From an uncultured Prevotella sp. (GTDB lineage Bacteria; Bacteroidota; Bacteroidia; Bacteroidales; Bacteroidaceae), in contig CAMOGW010000016.1 of assembly GCA_946614435.1 (NCBI GenBank), forward strand, positions 1-51,044: a stretch of 51,044 nt of DNA, read 5' to 3'. Of the stretch, positions 33,688-43,817 are shown piece after piece. The notes below the pieces were generated by a model that worked only from the letters and a program-made list of their open reading frames with translations, searched no databases and was not told where the DNA came from. Made by a program: the position numbers and the translations under genes. Position 1 is the first letter of the stretch. Each line of letters starts with the position of its first letter.

Positions 33688-33728
33688 AATAAGACTTGCC
33701 AAATGCATTTGGTGAGTCTTATTTTTTA
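33688..33728 (+). terminator. uxaC terminator
   Basis: AATAAGACT (33688-33696) pairs with AGTCTTATT (33715-33723) around an inner palindrome CCAAATGCATTTGG (33699-33712), then a T-run. Nearly the whole 36 bases can fold. Confidence 0.88.
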
Positions 33729-33768
33729 ATGTCCAAATTATACTTTTTTCTTCTTTTCAGATAGAAAA

Positions 33769-33800
33769 CTTGTATAATTGAAAAAATTGCAGTATTTTTG
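33769..33800 (+). promoter_or_regulatory. Promoter of export lipoprotein gene
   Basis: CTTG (33769-33772), 20 bases, TATTTTTG (33793-33800). Leader about 25 bases. Confidence 0.7.
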
Positions 33801-33827
33801 CACGGTATTTCGAATAATTAATAGGAG

Positions 33828-34640
33828 ATGAATAAAATAAAGTCTTATTGTTTTTGTCTTGCAATGTTTGTAACTGTTGCAGTTTTTACCGGTTGCGGTA
33901 GTTCTAAAAACGTTGCTTATTTTAAGAATAGTGATAAAGTTGACCTGTCAACTTCGAAAATGCTGTATGATGCTCGTATCATGCCGAAAGACCAGTTGAC
34001 AATAACGGTCTCAACTACCAACGATGCAGCTGCAGTGCCCTTCAATCTGACGGTTCCCACGCCCTACACAGCTGGTCGTGCTACGACAACCAGTTCTCAA
34101 CCCATGTTGCAGACCTATTTGGTTGACAATGAAGGTAAGATCAACTTTCCTATCATTGGCGAAGTGAAAGTAGGGGGAATGACAAAATCTGAGGCTGAGA
34201 ACATGATTCGTGGTAAGATCTTGCCTTACATGTCGGAACTTGAGAATCCCATCGTAACTGTTCGTATGACGGGATATCAAATTTCAGTAATTGGTGAAGT
34301 GGCTCGTCCAGGTACATTTACCGTAAGCCGTGAGAAGATTACTGTGTTGGAGGCTCTTGCACAGGCAGGTGACTTGACAATCTATGGTGTGCGTAACAAT
34401 GTGCAGCTCATACGTGAAGATGCTCATGGTCAGAAATCTATTTACTTCCTGAACCTGAATGATGCCAACTTGATTAACTCACCTTATTATTATCTGCAGC
34501 AGAACGACGTACTGTATGTGACGCCTAATAAGGTGAAGGCACAAAACTCGAGTGTGGGTAGTATGACTACACTGTGGTTCTCAGCAACATCAATCCTGAT
34601 TTCGCTGACCTCGCTGTTATACAACATCTTGAAGAAGTAA
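33828..34640 (+). CDS. Wza-like polysaccharide export lipoprotein
   Basis: The 270-residue protein has a lipoprotein signal (FTGC, Cys23), a Poly_export domain (DARIMPKDQLTITVSTTND, then YLVDNEGKINFPIIGEVKVGG) and an SLBB domain (ISVIGEVARPGTFTV, LEALAQAGDLTIYG). It ends in a hydrophobic helix (LWFSATSILISLTSLLYNIL), as in Wza, whose C-terminal helices form the outer-membrane pore. No Wzc tyrosine kinase follows, although one usually does; the next gene is glmS after a terminator. It could serve the glycan cluster at 2-9 kb or another one. An orphan placement is unusual but not rare. Confidence 0.9.
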   Translation: MNKIKSYCFCLAMFVTVAVFTGCGSSKNVAYFKNSDKVDLSTSKMLYDARIMPKDQLTITVSTTNDAAAVPFNLTVPTPYTAGRATTTSSQPMLQTYLVDNEGKINFPIIGEVKVGGMTKSEAENMIRGKILPYMSELENPIVTVRMTGYQISVIGEVARPGTFTVSREKITVLEALAQAGDLTIYGVRNNVQLIREDAHGQKSIYFLNLNDANLINSPYYYLQQNDVLYVTPNKVKAQNSSVGSMTTLWFSATSILISLTSLLYNILKK

Positions 34641-34652
34641 TCAAATACATAA

Positions 34653-34685
34653 AGAGATTGAGCATAAGTGTTCAATCTCTTTTTT
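34653..34685 (+). terminator. Terminator after export lipoprotein gene
   Basis: AGAGATTGAG (34653-34662) pairs with TTCAATCTCT (34671-34680) around 8 bases, with six T after it. Confidence 0.88.
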
Positions 34686-34732
34686 CATATACCAATCACA
34701 AAATTACAAATCACAAAAACTATTGAAGCATT

Positions 34733-36577
34733 ATGTGTGGAATCGTTGGCTACTTAGGAAAGCGTGAGGCTTTCCCTGTTTTAATCAAAGGATTGCGTAG
34801 GTTAGAGTATCGTGGCTATGACAGCGCAGGAGTTGCGCTGATCAATGCCAAGGGTGAACTGAACGTGTTCAAGGCAAAGGGCAAGGTAGATAGCCTTGTG
34901 GAGTATTGTTCCGACAAAGACAAATCGGGCTCAGTGGGTATTGCCCACACACGCTGGGCTACTCATGGCGAGCCTTCAACGCGGAATGCGCATCCCCATT
35001 ATTCGGAATCGAAAAATCTTGCCATCATTCATAATGGTATCATTGAGAACTATGCCGACATGAAGACCAAACTGATAGAGCGAGGCGTAACATTTCAGTC
35101 GGATACTGATACTGAAGTGGTTATTCAGTTGGTTGAATACATCATGCAGAAAAAGCAGCTTGATTTACTGACGGCTGTGCAAGTGGCGCTTCATCAAGTG
35201 ATAGGTGCTTATGCTATCGCTATTATAGACAAACGAGAACCCAATCAGATTATTGCAGCCCGCAAACAAAGTCCCTTGGTAGTGGGCATTGGCGACGATG
35301 AGTTCTTTCTGGGGTCTGATGCCAGTCCACTGATAGAATATACGAAAAAGGTAGTCTATTTGGAGGATGGAAATATTGCCGTGCTCAGATTGGGTGAAGA
35401 ATTGAAGGTGATTAGTATTCTGGGCGAGCAACAGGAACTCACCGTAAAAAATGTGGATATAGATCTCGGTCAGATTGAGAAAGGCGGCTATCCACACTTC
35501 ATGCTGAAGGAAATTTTTGAGCAACCCGAATGTCTAACTAATTGTATGCGCGGACGAATCAATGTTGAGGCTAATCACGTGACACTTTCTGCACTCATTG
35601 ACTACCGCCGCCAGTTGCTCTCAGCTAAGCGTGTGCTGATAGTAGCCTGTGGGACTTCCTGGCATGCAGGACTGATAGGTAAACAGTTGATTGAATCGTT
35701 CTGCCGCATTCCTGTTGAGGTAGAGTATGCCAGTGAGTTCCGTTATCGTAATCCTGTGGTTACTAAGGAGGATGTGGTCATTGCCATCTCGCAAAGTGGT
35801 GAGACTGCCGATACGTTGGCTGCTGTTCAGTTGGCTAAAGAACGTGGAGCCTTTATCTATGGTGTGTGCAATGCCATTGGCTCCAGCATTCCGCGTGCCA
35901 CTGATACGGGTACATATATTCATGTGGGTCCCGAGATTGGTGTTGCCTCTACAAAGGCATTTACGGGACAAGTCACTGTGCTCACCATGTTTGCACTGGC
36001 ACTTGCCGAGGCAAAGGGAACGATGGAACGCGATGAGTATATGCGCGTGGTGAAAGGGCTTAGCGAAATACCCGACTTGATTCGCGAAGTGCTGAAGATA
36101 AATGAGAAAGTTGCCGATTTAGCCCGTACTTTCACCTATGCTCATAACTTTCTATACTTAGGTCGTGGTTTCAGCTACCCAGTGGCTTTGGAAGGTGCTC
36201 TGAAACTGAAGGAAATATCCTATATTCATGCCGAGGGTTATCCGGCTGCTGAGATGAAACATGGTCCAATCGCGCTTATTGATTCAGACATGCCTGTCGT
36301 AGTGATTGCCACTCATAACACAATGTACGAGAAAGTGCTCTCGAACATTCAAGAGATCAAGGCCAGAAAGGGTAGGGTAATCGCTCTGGTTACAAAGGAT
36401 GATGACAAAATATCCAAGATTGCCGATGAGGTAATAGAACTGCCAGATGTGCAGGAGTGTCTTGAACCTTTGGTAGCCACCATACCTCTACAGCTCTTGT
36501 CTTATCATGTGGCGGTTTGTAAGGGAAAGGATGTCGATCAGCCGAGAAATCTGGCAAAATCGGTGACTGTGGAGTGA
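34733..36577 (+). CDS. glmS: Glutamine-fructose-6-phosphate aminotransferase
   Basis: The 614-residue enzyme makes glucosamine-6-phosphate for peptidoglycan and LPS. Cys2 (MCGIVGYLG) is the glutaminase nucleophile once Met1 is removed; ARTRWATHG-type HTRWATHGEPSTRNAHPH and IHNGIIENY complete that domain. Two SIS sugar-isomerase domains follow (ACGTSWHAGL, SQSGETADTLAA, FLGRGF-like YLGRGFSYPVALEGALKLKE) and the C-terminal VDQPRNLAKSVTVE is canonical. No ribozyme or TAnnTTTG box was recognised in the ~50 bases between the upstream terminator and the start. Confidence 0.98.
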   Translation: MCGIVGYLGKREAFPVLIKGLRRLEYRGYDSAGVALINAKGELNVFKAKGKVDSLVEYCSDKDKSGSVGIAHTRWATHGEPSTRNAHPHYSESKNLAIIHNGIIENYADMKTKLIERGVTFQSDTDTEVVIQLVEYIMQKKQLDLLTAVQVALHQVIGAYAIAIIDKREPNQIIAARKQSPLVVGIGDDEFFLGSDASPLIEYTKKVVYLEDGNIAVLRLGEELKVISILGEQQELTVKNVDIDLGQIEKGGYPHFMLKEIFEQPECLTNCMRGRINVEANHVTLSALIDYRRQLLSAKRVLIVACGTSWHAGLIGKQLIESFCRIPVEVEYASEFRYRNPVVTKEDVVIAISQSGETADTLAAVQLAKERGAFIYGVCNAIGSSIPRATDTGTYIHVGPEIGVASTKAFTGQVTVLTMFALALAEAKGTMERDEYMRVVKGLSEIPDLIREVLKINEKVADLARTFTYAHNFLYLGRGFSYPVALEGALKLKEISYIHAEGYPAAEMKHGPIALIDSDMPVVVIATHNTMYEKVLSNIQEIKARKGRVIALVTKDDDKISKIADEVIELPDVQECLEPLVATIPLQLLSYHVAVCKGKDVDQPRNLAKSVTVE

Positions 36578-36615
36578 AATGACAAATGAAATTTGCTAAA
36601 TTGTCTTTTTTTTCG

Positions 36616-36623
36616 TAATTTTG
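36616..36623 (+). promoter_or_regulatory. -7 element of DUF4738 lipoprotein gene
   Basis: TAATTTTG ends 11 bases before ATG 36635 and five before ATG 36629, so the mRNA leader is at most about eight bases. Confidence 0.65.
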
Positions 36624-36634
36624 TCTCCATGAAC

Positions 36635-37201
36635 ATGAAAAATATAATTCTATGGATGATGGCCGTTTCGCTGACAGGTGGTCTGACGGCTTGCAAAGAA
36701 CAGAAAAAGAGTGAAGACATCATTGTGGCAAAATATGTGCCTGATGCGATAAAAGCTCCTATCAAACTACCTAAGGATGTTCGTTCTACTGATGTAGAAT
36801 GGTTGGGTAATTCCTATATCATCAATATCACACGTGAACCGGCTGATTCATTCCCCAAACTGCGGGACGAGGAAGGACAGGAGTATGTTGACAACACAGC
36901 CACGCTTACCATTCTGCGTACTGATAGTTCAATATTCGTGAAGAAAGTGTTTTCAAAGAAGACCTTTTCCTCTTATGTTGACGATGATTTCCGTAAGAAC
37001 GGCATCTTCGAGAATCTGGTCTTTCACGGGATTGATGATCGTCGTTTGAAGTTTGGCGCTGTAGTTTCAAGACCGGGCAACGAAGACGAATTCATTCCTC
37101 TTGACGTGATGATAGACAAGATGGGAGGAATGGTGATTACGCAAGGAAAACTCTTTGATAGCAACGAGGAGGACGATGATTCTACCTCAAGTGCTTCTTA
37201 A
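36635..37201 (+). CDS. DUF4738-like lipoprotein
   Basis: The 188-residue protein has a lipoprotein signal (MKNIILWMMAVSLTGGLTAC) and a beta-rich domain with VDNTATLTILRTDSSIFVKKVFSK and GMVITQGKLFD, followed by an acidic/serine tail (NEEDDDSTSSAS). This matches, as far as I can recall, DUF4738 lipoproteins of Bacteroidales; function unknown. An ATG two codons earlier (36629) is possible, but it would be almost leaderless. The last 20 bases overlap the convergent esterase gene, with no terminator between. Confidence 0.75.
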   Translation: MKNIILWMMAVSLTGGLTACKEQKKSEDIIVAKYVPDAIKAPIKLPKDVRSTDVEWLGNSYIINITREPADSFPKLRDEEGQEYVDNTATLTILRTDSSIFVKKVFSKKTFSSYVDDDFRKNGIFENLVFHGIDDRRLKFGAVVSRPGNEDEFIPLDVMIDKMGGMVITQGKLFDSNEEDDDSTSSAS

Positions 37202-38507
37202 TCCATAAAAGCGCTTTTTCCTGACTGCTTGCAAAGCGCCAGTGACCGCTTGTAGGCGTTATATCACACTGTTTGGGAGCATTGATTTCATTCCATGCTG
37301 CCCAAACAGAAGTGGGCGAACATGTATCGTCACTATATCCCCAACTCATGAACGTCGGTACTTTCAGCAGACGTGCAAAATTCACTACATCGAAATATTG
37401 TAAAGTGTTGACTGCCTGCTCTTGTGGTATTTCAATCATTCCTTCTTTGTAGAATGAGGTGAAAAACTTAGGCCAGCCGCCTGCACGTTGGTGCAGAAAG
37501 CCCGTGAGGTCGCAGAGGGCAGGGTAGAAGGGAACGCAAGTGGTGACTTTCTCATGAAGGGCAGAGGTGATGATGGTGAGGGCTCCGCCTTGCGAACCGC
37601 CAGTTACAATCACGTTGCGGCCATCCCATTCGGGAAGTGAACAAAGGAAGTCAACGGCACGCACACAGCCAGCATATACGTCTTTATAATAATAAGTATC
37701 CTTTGTTTTCATACCTTGCCGCATATAGCCGTCGCATTTCTTGCGCATTTCATTGTATGCATCGTTGTCGAGCCGCTGGTCGTTTCCATGAATCTCGATT
37801 TTCAGATACACACAATCGTGCTTGGGAAAATAGTCAGAAGGATAAATACGCTGACTCCCCGCTCCAGGCGGGCAGAGCACCACGGGATGCCCTCCTGCTT
37901 TAGGTGTACGAGGATAAGTGAGATAGCCGTAGAACCACTTCTCTTTTCCCACATGTAGCTTCACCAGTTTGGTGATCATCTGCTCGTTTGTAGCATCAGG
38001 CACATCGTAGAAGACAGGCTCCAATGGTGTCTTACGGGCTTCTTTCAGCACTTTCAGCCAAAACTTCTCAAAGTCTTCGGGCATTTGTGTGAATGCCTTA
38101 ATCTCTTCGGGTGAATAAGCCAATTTGACAAGATCTTTGTATTTCTTGCCGTCGCTGGTTGTGAAGAAGTATTCGCATGCGAGGAAACCGGGCGCATGCA
38201 TTGTTCCCATAGGGATGACAGCCTCCGAATTGACGAAAGCGGTCGAGTCGTAGTGCTCGGGCAAAAACATCTCCGGCCCAATGCGATAATAGATTTTCGT
38301 TCCATTTACTGGCGCTCCCCCTTCTCGTGCTACTATTCTGAGCGTAGCTTGCTGCCCCGGTATATAGCGACTGTCGGCATGATTCGGAATAGCTACCGTT
38401 TCTACAAATCCTTTTCTGGGATTACCAAATTCTTGTTGGAATGCTTGTGCGTTTCCGTATTGCAGGAACATACAGCAGAGCGATAATGTCAGAATAGTTT
38501 TTTTCAT
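37182..38507 (-). CDS. Acetylxylan esterase (CE7, AXE1 domain)
   Basis: The 441-residue protein has a signal peptide (MKKTILTLSLCCMFLQYGNAQ), an N-terminal beta domain of ~120 residues and an AXE1 alpha/beta-hydrolase domain. The nucleophile lies in IVTGGSQGGAL, the Asp in SWGYSDDTCSPT and the His in TSGHWRF, all in CE7 order. CE7 enzymes remove acetyl groups from xylo-oligosaccharides and cephalosporin C. Extracytoplasmic location fits deacetylation of plant glycans. It is the last gene of the gyrA-TPR-TPR run, 114 bases after the second TPR gene. Confidence 0.92.
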   Translation of the reverse strand: MKKTILTLSLCCMFLQYGNAQAFQQEFGNPRKGFVETVAIPNHADSRYIPGQQATLRIVAREGGAPVNGTKIYYRIGPEMFLPEHYDSTAFVNSEAVIPMGTMHAPGFLACEYFFTTSDGKKYKDLVKLAYSPEEIKAFTQMPEDFEKFWLKVLKEARKTPLEPVFYDVPDATNEQMITKLVKLHVGKEKWFYGYLTYPRTPKAGGHPVVLCPPGAGSQRIYPSDYFPKHDCVYLKIEIHGNDQRLDNDAYNEMRKKCDGYMRQGMKTKDTYYYKDVYAGCVRAVDFLCSLPEWDGRNVIVTGGSQGGALTIITSALHEKVTTCVPFYPALCDLTGFLHQRAGGWPKFFTSFYKEGMIEIPQEQAVNTLQYFDVVNFARLLKVPTFMSWGYSDDTCSPTSVWAAWNEINAPKQCDITPTSGHWRFASSQEKALLWIKKHLR

Positions 38508-38508
38508 T

Positions 38509-38600
38509 TCGTTTCTCTTTTCCTTCCCTCTTTTAGTGTTCTCTTTCCCTTTTAATTCTCTTTTTCTCTTTTCGGTTCCTTTTCCCGTTTTCTCTGTTCG
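38509..38600 (-). other. Purine-only-like leader before the esterase gene
   Basis: On the minus strand the spacer reads almost wholly as A and G (GAGAAAACGGGAAAAGGAA and similar). It has no TAnnTTTG box and no hairpin. It may be a long A/G-rich ribosome-loading region. Confidence 0.5.
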
Positions 38601-38621
38601 TTTTCAGAGAATGGCTGCTTT

Positions 38622-39818
38622 TTAGTTTTTCAGCAAGTGGTCTATTTCATCAAACTGCTTGCCCATGTTCAGGTTCAGGTAGATTCTGTAGAGTGCAGGT
38701 CCCCATTTTTCCTTTTCCTTTGGCATGAGCTTTCGGTATCGTTCCATGTAGGGACGCGCCTTCTGATAGAGTTGTCTGATTTGTTTCTTATCCTTTCGCT
38801 CGTTCAGTTTTAGGGCGAGGTTCACGTAGCTTGTGCCAGCATTGAAATAAGCTTCAGCCAGGTTCGGTGCAATGGCTATGAGCTGGTCGCTCACTTTGAT
38901 ACTTTCGCCGTAGCGTTCCAAACGGAAGAGCATGGTGGATTTGGCAAATAGGTAGAGCTCGCATGTGTCACAGGCCGCAATAGCCGAGTCTGCCACGGCC
39001 AGTGCCTTCTCGTATTCTCCCTTTTGGCTGTAGGCATCCATGAGTCGCGGGAAGAAGTAGCTGAAGGTGGGATAACGCTTGAATCCTTCTTCGAGTGTTT
39101 TCAAATACAGTTCCTGGTCGTTCAGCCATCGACGTGCTTCGGCCATGTATTGCAGTGTGAAGTGTGTTCTTGCCGAATCTCTTAGTGCCAGCTTGCGATA
39201 GCGCAGCGTGCGCACAGCATCGTTCTGCTTATAGGCGCAGTAAGTGGCCCAGTAGGCAGCTTCTGGCATACGAGTGTCAATCGAATCGTATTTGTAGTCA
39301 GTGAAGAGCGGCTGACGGCCACAGTCAATGTAGAACTCAAAGTAGTCGAATGCCTTTTTCAGATTACCCTTACGCAGATGGTAAGTGCCGGCATTATAGA
39401 GGTTCGAACGGTAAGAGTTAAGAATTTCTGCATGCTTCTTTCTATATTCTATGTGAACGCGGCCTTTGGCATCAGGGCGCATTTCTATCGAATCCAGCAT
39501 CTCGAGAATGGTAAACATCCTGTGATTGAGGTCAAAGAATTGTGCTGTGTCTTGTTTCTGCTTTAGGTACAGTCGTTCGTTGGCTTGGGCATATAGTGCG
39601 CGTACAGCATCGAACCAAGTCAAGTAAATCTTTTTGTTTTCCCTGTTTTTCTGTTCTTTCAGCAAGTCTTTCATCAGCTGTTCGGCTTGCATCAATTCTT
39701 TCTCTTTGCCGCTCTTAATGTAAGACCGTGCCTGATTCAGCTCTTTTTTCTGAGCCCACGTCAGGCACGGTGTTATCATTAGTAAGAGAAGCAAGGCAGT
39801 CGTGAGTTGCTTCTTCAT
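38622..39818 (-). CDS. Tetratricopeptide repeat protein, exported
   Basis: The 398-residue protein has a signal peptide (MKKQLTTALLLLLMITPCLTWAQ) and TPR-like helical pairs through ~30-380; the clearest are GEYEKALAVADSAIAACDTCELYLFAKS and LAEAYFNAGTSYVNLALKL. It parallels the next gene in size, signal, domain order and the C-terminal RIYLNLNMGKQFDEIDHLL versus QIYYALGDKAKADEMEKL, so the two are diverged tandem duplicates. TPRs mediate protein contacts; the partner is unknown. It lies 29 bases after the other copy. Confidence 0.85.
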   Translation of the reverse strand: MKKQLTTALLLLLMITPCLTWAQKKELNQARSYIKSGKEKELMQAEQLMKDLLKEQKNRENKKIYLTWFDAVRALYAQANERLYLKQKQDTAQFFDLNHRMFTILEMLDSIEMRPDAKGRVHIEYRKKHAEILNSYRSNLYNAGTYHLRKGNLKKAFDYFEFYIDCGRQPLFTDYKYDSIDTRMPEAAYWATYCAYKQNDAVRTLRYRKLALRDSARTHFTLQYMAEARRWLNDQELYLKTLEEGFKRYPTFSYFFPRLMDAYSQKGEYEKALAVADSAIAACDTCELYLFAKSTMLFRLERYGESIKVSDQLIAIAPNLAEAYFNAGTSYVNLALKLNERKDKKQIRQLYQKARPYMERYRKLMPKEKEKWGPALYRIYLNLNMGKQFDEIDHLLKN

Positions 39819-39847
39819 TTAAGATTCTAATGGTTTCTGTTTCTATT

Positions 39848-41095
39848 TTACTTGTTTACCAGCTTTTCCATTTCGTCAGCCTTTGCCTTGTCGCCGAGCG
39901 CATAATAGATCTGGTAGAGGGGGTATGCCCACTTCACCTTCTCGCAGTCGGGATCCAGATTCTTGGCTTGCTCCATGTATTCCTTGGCCTCATTCAGAAT
40001 GACCTTCACCTTATTGGCATTATCGTTGGTCAGTTTGCCTGTGTTCTTGTCGGCCAGCTGGTCTTTCAGGGCAATAGCCTTCGAGTTAAGGCATACACCG
40101 GCGTTGAAGAAGCACTGCACGAAAGTGGGATCCAGTTCGATAGCTTTCTTGTAAGCTTCAACGGCTGCATCCCATTCGCTCTGGTTCATCAGCACCTCAC
40201 CCTTCAGCGCCCATGCCATCTTGTTCTGGTCGTTCATGGCAATCTCTTCCTCAGCCCATGCCTTGAGGGCCACCATGTCGTTGGCACGTGTGTAGTAGTC
40301 CATCAGCAGATTGAAGTAGCGATCCTCGTCAGGATTCTGCTTGTGCAGGTCTTTCAGCATGTCAACGTAGGCAATCGAGTCGGCCTTTGTCTTCATGGAT
40401 TCTTTCTTCGAGAAGATTAATATTTCCTGTGCTTCCTTAGCCTTTGAGGCATCCTCGGCAGTGAGCTTGGCATACTTCTCAGCCTCGGGATACTTGTGCG
40501 ACTGGTAAGCCAGGATGGCTGTGTAGTAGGCGATGTCGTAGTAGAACGGATCCTTGGGGAAGTCGGCCACATCGGCAAAGATGGGCGTGTTCTTCATGTC
40601 GATATACATGCTCCATGCCTTGAATGCCATGTCGTTGTCCTTTCTGTTCTGATAGAAATACTGTCCGGCCTGAACCAGTGCGATGCCGAAGCTCTTGTAT
40701 TTGTTCTGAGCAGCTTGACGATACTTCAGCTTCACCTTGCCTTTCTCGTCGGGCTGGCTGTCGAACTCATCGCATTTCAGGGCTGCCTCCCATGCGCCTA
40801 CCACGCTGTTGTGCAAGCCTAAGGTGTCATGGGGTGTATTCTTCTTTTCAATCTGGTTTTGTGTGGCTTCAGTCTGAATGTGTATGTACTTTCCGTAGAG
40901 AATCTCGCCTTGCAGGTTCCAAGCGGCAGCCTTGTCGGTCGTTTCGCTTGAGCTAAGTGCAGGAGCCAGTGTCTGTAAAGCTTGGTCAAATTCATTCTTG
41001 CCCATGAGTTTCTTTGCGTCTTTCACGAGCGCGTCCTGTGCTATGGCCGTCGTAGCAGTAGCTGCGATGAGGGCCATCATCATCATTTTTTTCAT
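39848..41095 (-). CDS. Tetratricopeptide repeat protein, exported
   Basis: The 415-residue protein has a signal peptide (MKKMMMMALIAATATTAIAQ) and TPR pairs at both ends; the best is KMAWALKGEVLMNQSEWDAAVEAYKKAIELDPTF-like KAIELDPTFVQCFFNAG near residue 320. It follows gyrA by 27 bases with no promoter box, an arrangement I recall as common in Bacteroides and Prevotella. Periplasmic location is predicted. Its paralog follows directly. Specific role unknown; co-transcription with gyrA is inference from spacing. Confidence 0.87.
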   Translation of the reverse strand: MKKMMMMALIAATATTAIAQDALVKDAKKLMGKNEFDQALQTLAPALSSSETTDKAAAWNLQGEILYGKYIHIQTEATQNQIEKKNTPHDTLGLHNSVVGAWEAALKCDEFDSQPDEKGKVKLKYRQAAQNKYKSFGIALVQAGQYFYQNRKDNDMAFKAWSMYIDMKNTPIFADVADFPKDPFYYDIAYYTAILAYQSHKYPEAEKYAKLTAEDASKAKEAQEILIFSKKESMKTKADSIAYVDMLKDLHKQNPDEDRYFNLLMDYYTRANDMVALKAWAEEEIAMNDQNKMAWALKGEVLMNQSEWDAAVEAYKKAIELDPTFVQCFFNAGVCLNSKAIALKDQLADKNTGKLTNDNANKVKVILNEAKEYMEQAKNLDPDCEKVKWAYPLYQIYYALGDKAKADEMEKLVNK

Positions 41096-41122
41096 GTTGT
41101 ATAAGTTTTGGTTTAACAGTTA

Positions 41123-43729
41123 TTATTCATTGTTCTCGTTGTTTTCGACATTCTCATTGTCTTCGCCTTCGTTCAGTGTGTTCTCAGCCTCTTGTGTGGC
41201 ATTGGCAATTTCAGCTGCGTCAACAGTCTCAATGTCATCGTCTTCCTCTTCCTGTGAAGAAAGGACCTTGCATACCGAGGCAATCGTGTCGTTCTTCTTC
41301 GTTAGGTTGATGAGGCGCACACCCTGCGTAGCGCGTCCCATGATGCGAACGTCGGCTACTCTCAGGCGAATCAGAATACCGCTCTTGTTGATAATCATGA
41401 GGTCGTTCTCGTCGGTCACCACCTTGATGGCTACCAGTCGGCCCGTCTTCTCGGTGATGGCAAGCGTCTTCACACCCTTGGTGCCGCGAGCCGTCTTGCG
41501 ATAGTCCTCTATCTCCGAGCGCTTGCCGTAGCCGTTCTCCGATACCACCATGATGCTTTCAGCCTGGGTGTCGTTCACGCACACCATGCCAACCACCTCG
41601 TCGTCGCCATCGTCGAGTCGCATACCGATAACACCTGTCGATACGCGCCCCATCGTGCGAATCTGGTCTTCGTTGAAACGAACGGCGCGTCCGTTACGGT
41701 TGGCCAGCAACAGCTCGTTGTGTCCATTGGTCAGGCGAACGCCCACCACCTCGTCGCCTTCATTGATGTTGATGGCAATCACACCGGCGGCACGCACATT
41801 CTTATATTGGTTCAGACAGGTCTTTTTCACAATGCCCCTCTTCGTGGCAAACACTACAAAGTGGGAGTTGAGGAACTCTTCGTCGTTGAAGTTCTTGATG
41901 CGCAGCACGGCATTGATGGCATCGTCGGGCTCAATGTTCAGCATGTTCTGAATGGCGCGTCCCTTCGCATTCTTGTCGCCTTCAGGAATCTCGTAGCACT
42001 TCTGCCAGTAGCAGCGTCCTTTCTGAGTGAAGAAGAGCAGCGTGTTGTGCATCGTGGCAGGATAGATGTATTCCGTGAAGTCGTTGTCGCGATGGCGTGC
42101 AGCCTTTGCACCTACACCGCCGCGTGCCTGCTCGTGGAAATCTGTGAGCGGCGTGCGCTTGATATATCCCATGTGCGAGATGGTGATCACCACGGGATCG
42201 TCGGGATAGAAGTCCTCGGCATTGAACTCATGGTCGAATGGTATGATTTCGGTCTTGCGCTCGTCGCCATATTTCTCCTTCACCTCCAGCAGGTCGTCCT
42301 TCATCACCTGCTTGCAGCGCTCGGGATTGTTCAGAATCTCTTCCAAGTCAGCAATCAGTTTCATCAGGTCATCGTACTCCTGATGCAGCTGATCTACACG
42401 CAGACCTGTGAGCTGGCTCAGACGCATATCCACAATGGCCTTCGACTGCGGCTCGTCCAGATTGAAGCGAGCCTCCAGGTTGCGCTGAGCATCGGTAGGC
42501 GTCTTACTGTTGCGAATGATATGCACCACCTCGTCGATATTGTTGACGGCAATGATCAAGCCCTCCAGTATGTGTGCGCGTTCCTGCGCCTTCTTCAGGT
42601 CGTATTGCGTGCGACGGATGGTCACCTCGTGTCTGTGTTCAATGAAGTATCGGATGCACTCACGCAGTGAGAGCAGTCGAGGGCGCAGACGAGTGCCGTC
42701 GCCCGTCTTGATGGGCACCAGTGCAATGTTGTTCACTGAGAACGAGCTCTGCAGGGCGGTCATCTTGAACAGCTTGTTCAGAATGACGTTGGCATTAGCA
42801 TCGCGCTTCACGTCAACCACGATGCGCATGCCCTGACGGCCCGACTCGTCGTTCACGTTCGATATACCCTCAATCTTGTGCTGCGTAGCCAGATCGGCGA
42901 TATAGGCCACAAGGTCGGCCTTGTTCACGCCATAGGGAATCTCCGTCACCACAATCTTGTCGTGCGTGTCGCCGCTCTCAATCTCTGCCTTGGCACGCAT
43001 CACGATGCGTCCGCGTCCCGTCTCATAAGAGTCCTTCACTCCCTGCACACCATATATATATGCACCTGTCGGGAAGTCGGGGCCCGGGATATACTTCATC
43101 AGCCCGTCAGTGTCAATCTCAGGATTGTCAATGAAGGCACAGCAGCCGTCAATCACCTCGCCCAGATTGTGAGTGGGCATGTTGGTAGCCATACCTACGG
43201 CAATGCCGTTTCCGCCATTCACCAGCAGGTTGGGCACCTTTGTCGGCATCACGCTAGGTTCCACCAGTGTGTTGTCGAAGTTGGGGTCCATGTCCACCGT
43301 GTCCTTCTCCAGGTCGTCCATGATGTGTTCGCCCATCTTGGAGAGTCGGCACTCGGTGTAACGCATGGCTGCAGGCGAGTCGCCGTCAACCGAGCCGAAG
43401 TTGCCCTGTCCATCTACCAGCGTGTAGCGCATGTTCCATTCCTGGCCCATTCTTACGAGGGCGCCATATACTGAAGAGTCGCCATGAGGGTGGTACTTAC
43501 CGAGCACCTCACCCACGACACGTGCGCATTTCTTGTGCGGCTTGTCACTTGTGTTTCCGATACCCATCATGCCATATAGAATACGGCGGTGTACGGGCTT
43601 AAAACCATCACGAACATCGGGGAGGGCACGAGCCACAATCACTGACATTGAATAGTCAATGTACGATGACTTCATCTCCTCCTCAATGTTAATCTTGAGA
43701 ATTCTGTCGTTGTCAAACGTCTGATCCAC
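41123..43729 (-). CDS. gyrA: DNA gyrase subunit A
   Basis: The 868-residue breakage-reunion subunit introduces negative supercoils with GyrB. It has the catalytic tyrosine in [10 protein letters not shown] (Tyr124), the [23 protein letters not shown] (Ser85 equals E. coli Ser83, Gly89 equals Asp87), the GyrA-box-like [16 protein letters not shown] segment [16 protein letters not shown] and a six-bladed pinwheel C-terminal domain. The last ~45 residues are a strongly acidic tail. The leader of about 105 bases begins at a promoter that lies in the 181-bp repeat. The catalytic serine position is wild type, so no quinolone-resistance call is made. Confidence 0.98.
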   Translation of the reverse strand: MDQTFDNDRILKINIEEEMKSSYIDYSMSVIVARALPDVRDGFKPVHRRILYGMMGIGNTSDKPHKKCARVVGEVLGKYHPHGDSSVYGALVRMGQEWNMRYTLVDGQGNFGSVDGDSPAAMRYTECRLSKMGEHIMDDLEKDTVDMDPNFDNTLVEPSVMPTKVPNLLVNGGNGIAVGMATNMPTHNLGEVIDGCCAFIDNPEIDTDGLMKYIPGPDFPTGAYIYGVQGVKDSYETGRGRIVMRAKAEIESGDTHDKIVVTEIPYGVNKADLVAYIADLATQHKIEGISNVNDESGRQGMRIVVDVKRDANANVILNKLFKMTALQSSFSVNNIALVPIKTGDGTRLRPRLLSLRECIRYFIEHRHEVTIRRTQYDLKKAQERAHILEGLIIAVNNIDEVVHIIRNSKTPTDAQRNLEARFNLDEPQSKAIVDMRLSQLTGLRVDQLHQEYDDLMKLIADLEEILNNPERCKQVMKDDLLEVKEKYGDERKTEIIPFDHEFNAEDFYPDDPVVITISHMGYIKRTPLTDFHEQARGGVGAKAARHRDNDFTEYIYPATMHNTLLFFTQKGRCYWQKCYEIPEGDKNAKGRAIQNMLNIEPDDAINAVLRIKNFNDEEFLNSHFVVFATKRGIVKKTCLNQYKNVRAAGVIAININEGDEVVGVRLTNGHNELLLANRNGRAVRFNEDQIRTMGRVSTGVIGMRLDDGDDEVVGMVCVNDTQAESIMVVSENGYGKRSEIEDYRKTARGTKGVKTLAITEKTGRLVAIKVVTDENDLMIINKSGILIRLRVADVRIMGRATQGVRLINLTKKNDTIASVCKVLSSQEEEDDDIETVDAAEIANATQEAENTLNEGEDNENVENNENNE

Positions 43730-43817
43730 TTTCCTTAAATTTCAGTTTTAAAATTAGTTCTTTAAAAAATCGCAATTTCGCGTTTAAGGCTATTTTAAGC
43801 CTCTCTGGCGCGTTTTT

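Noticed and set aside
41720..42670. 316-codon frame antisense to gyrA
   Set aside because: Shadow of a highly conserved coding sequence; no family features or start signal.
43439..43498. Possible quinolone-resistance substitution in GyrA (Gly89 where E. coli has Asp87)
   Set aside because: The key serine is wild type, and glycine at this position is, as far as I recall, the usual residue in Bacteroidales, so it is not a resistance signature.
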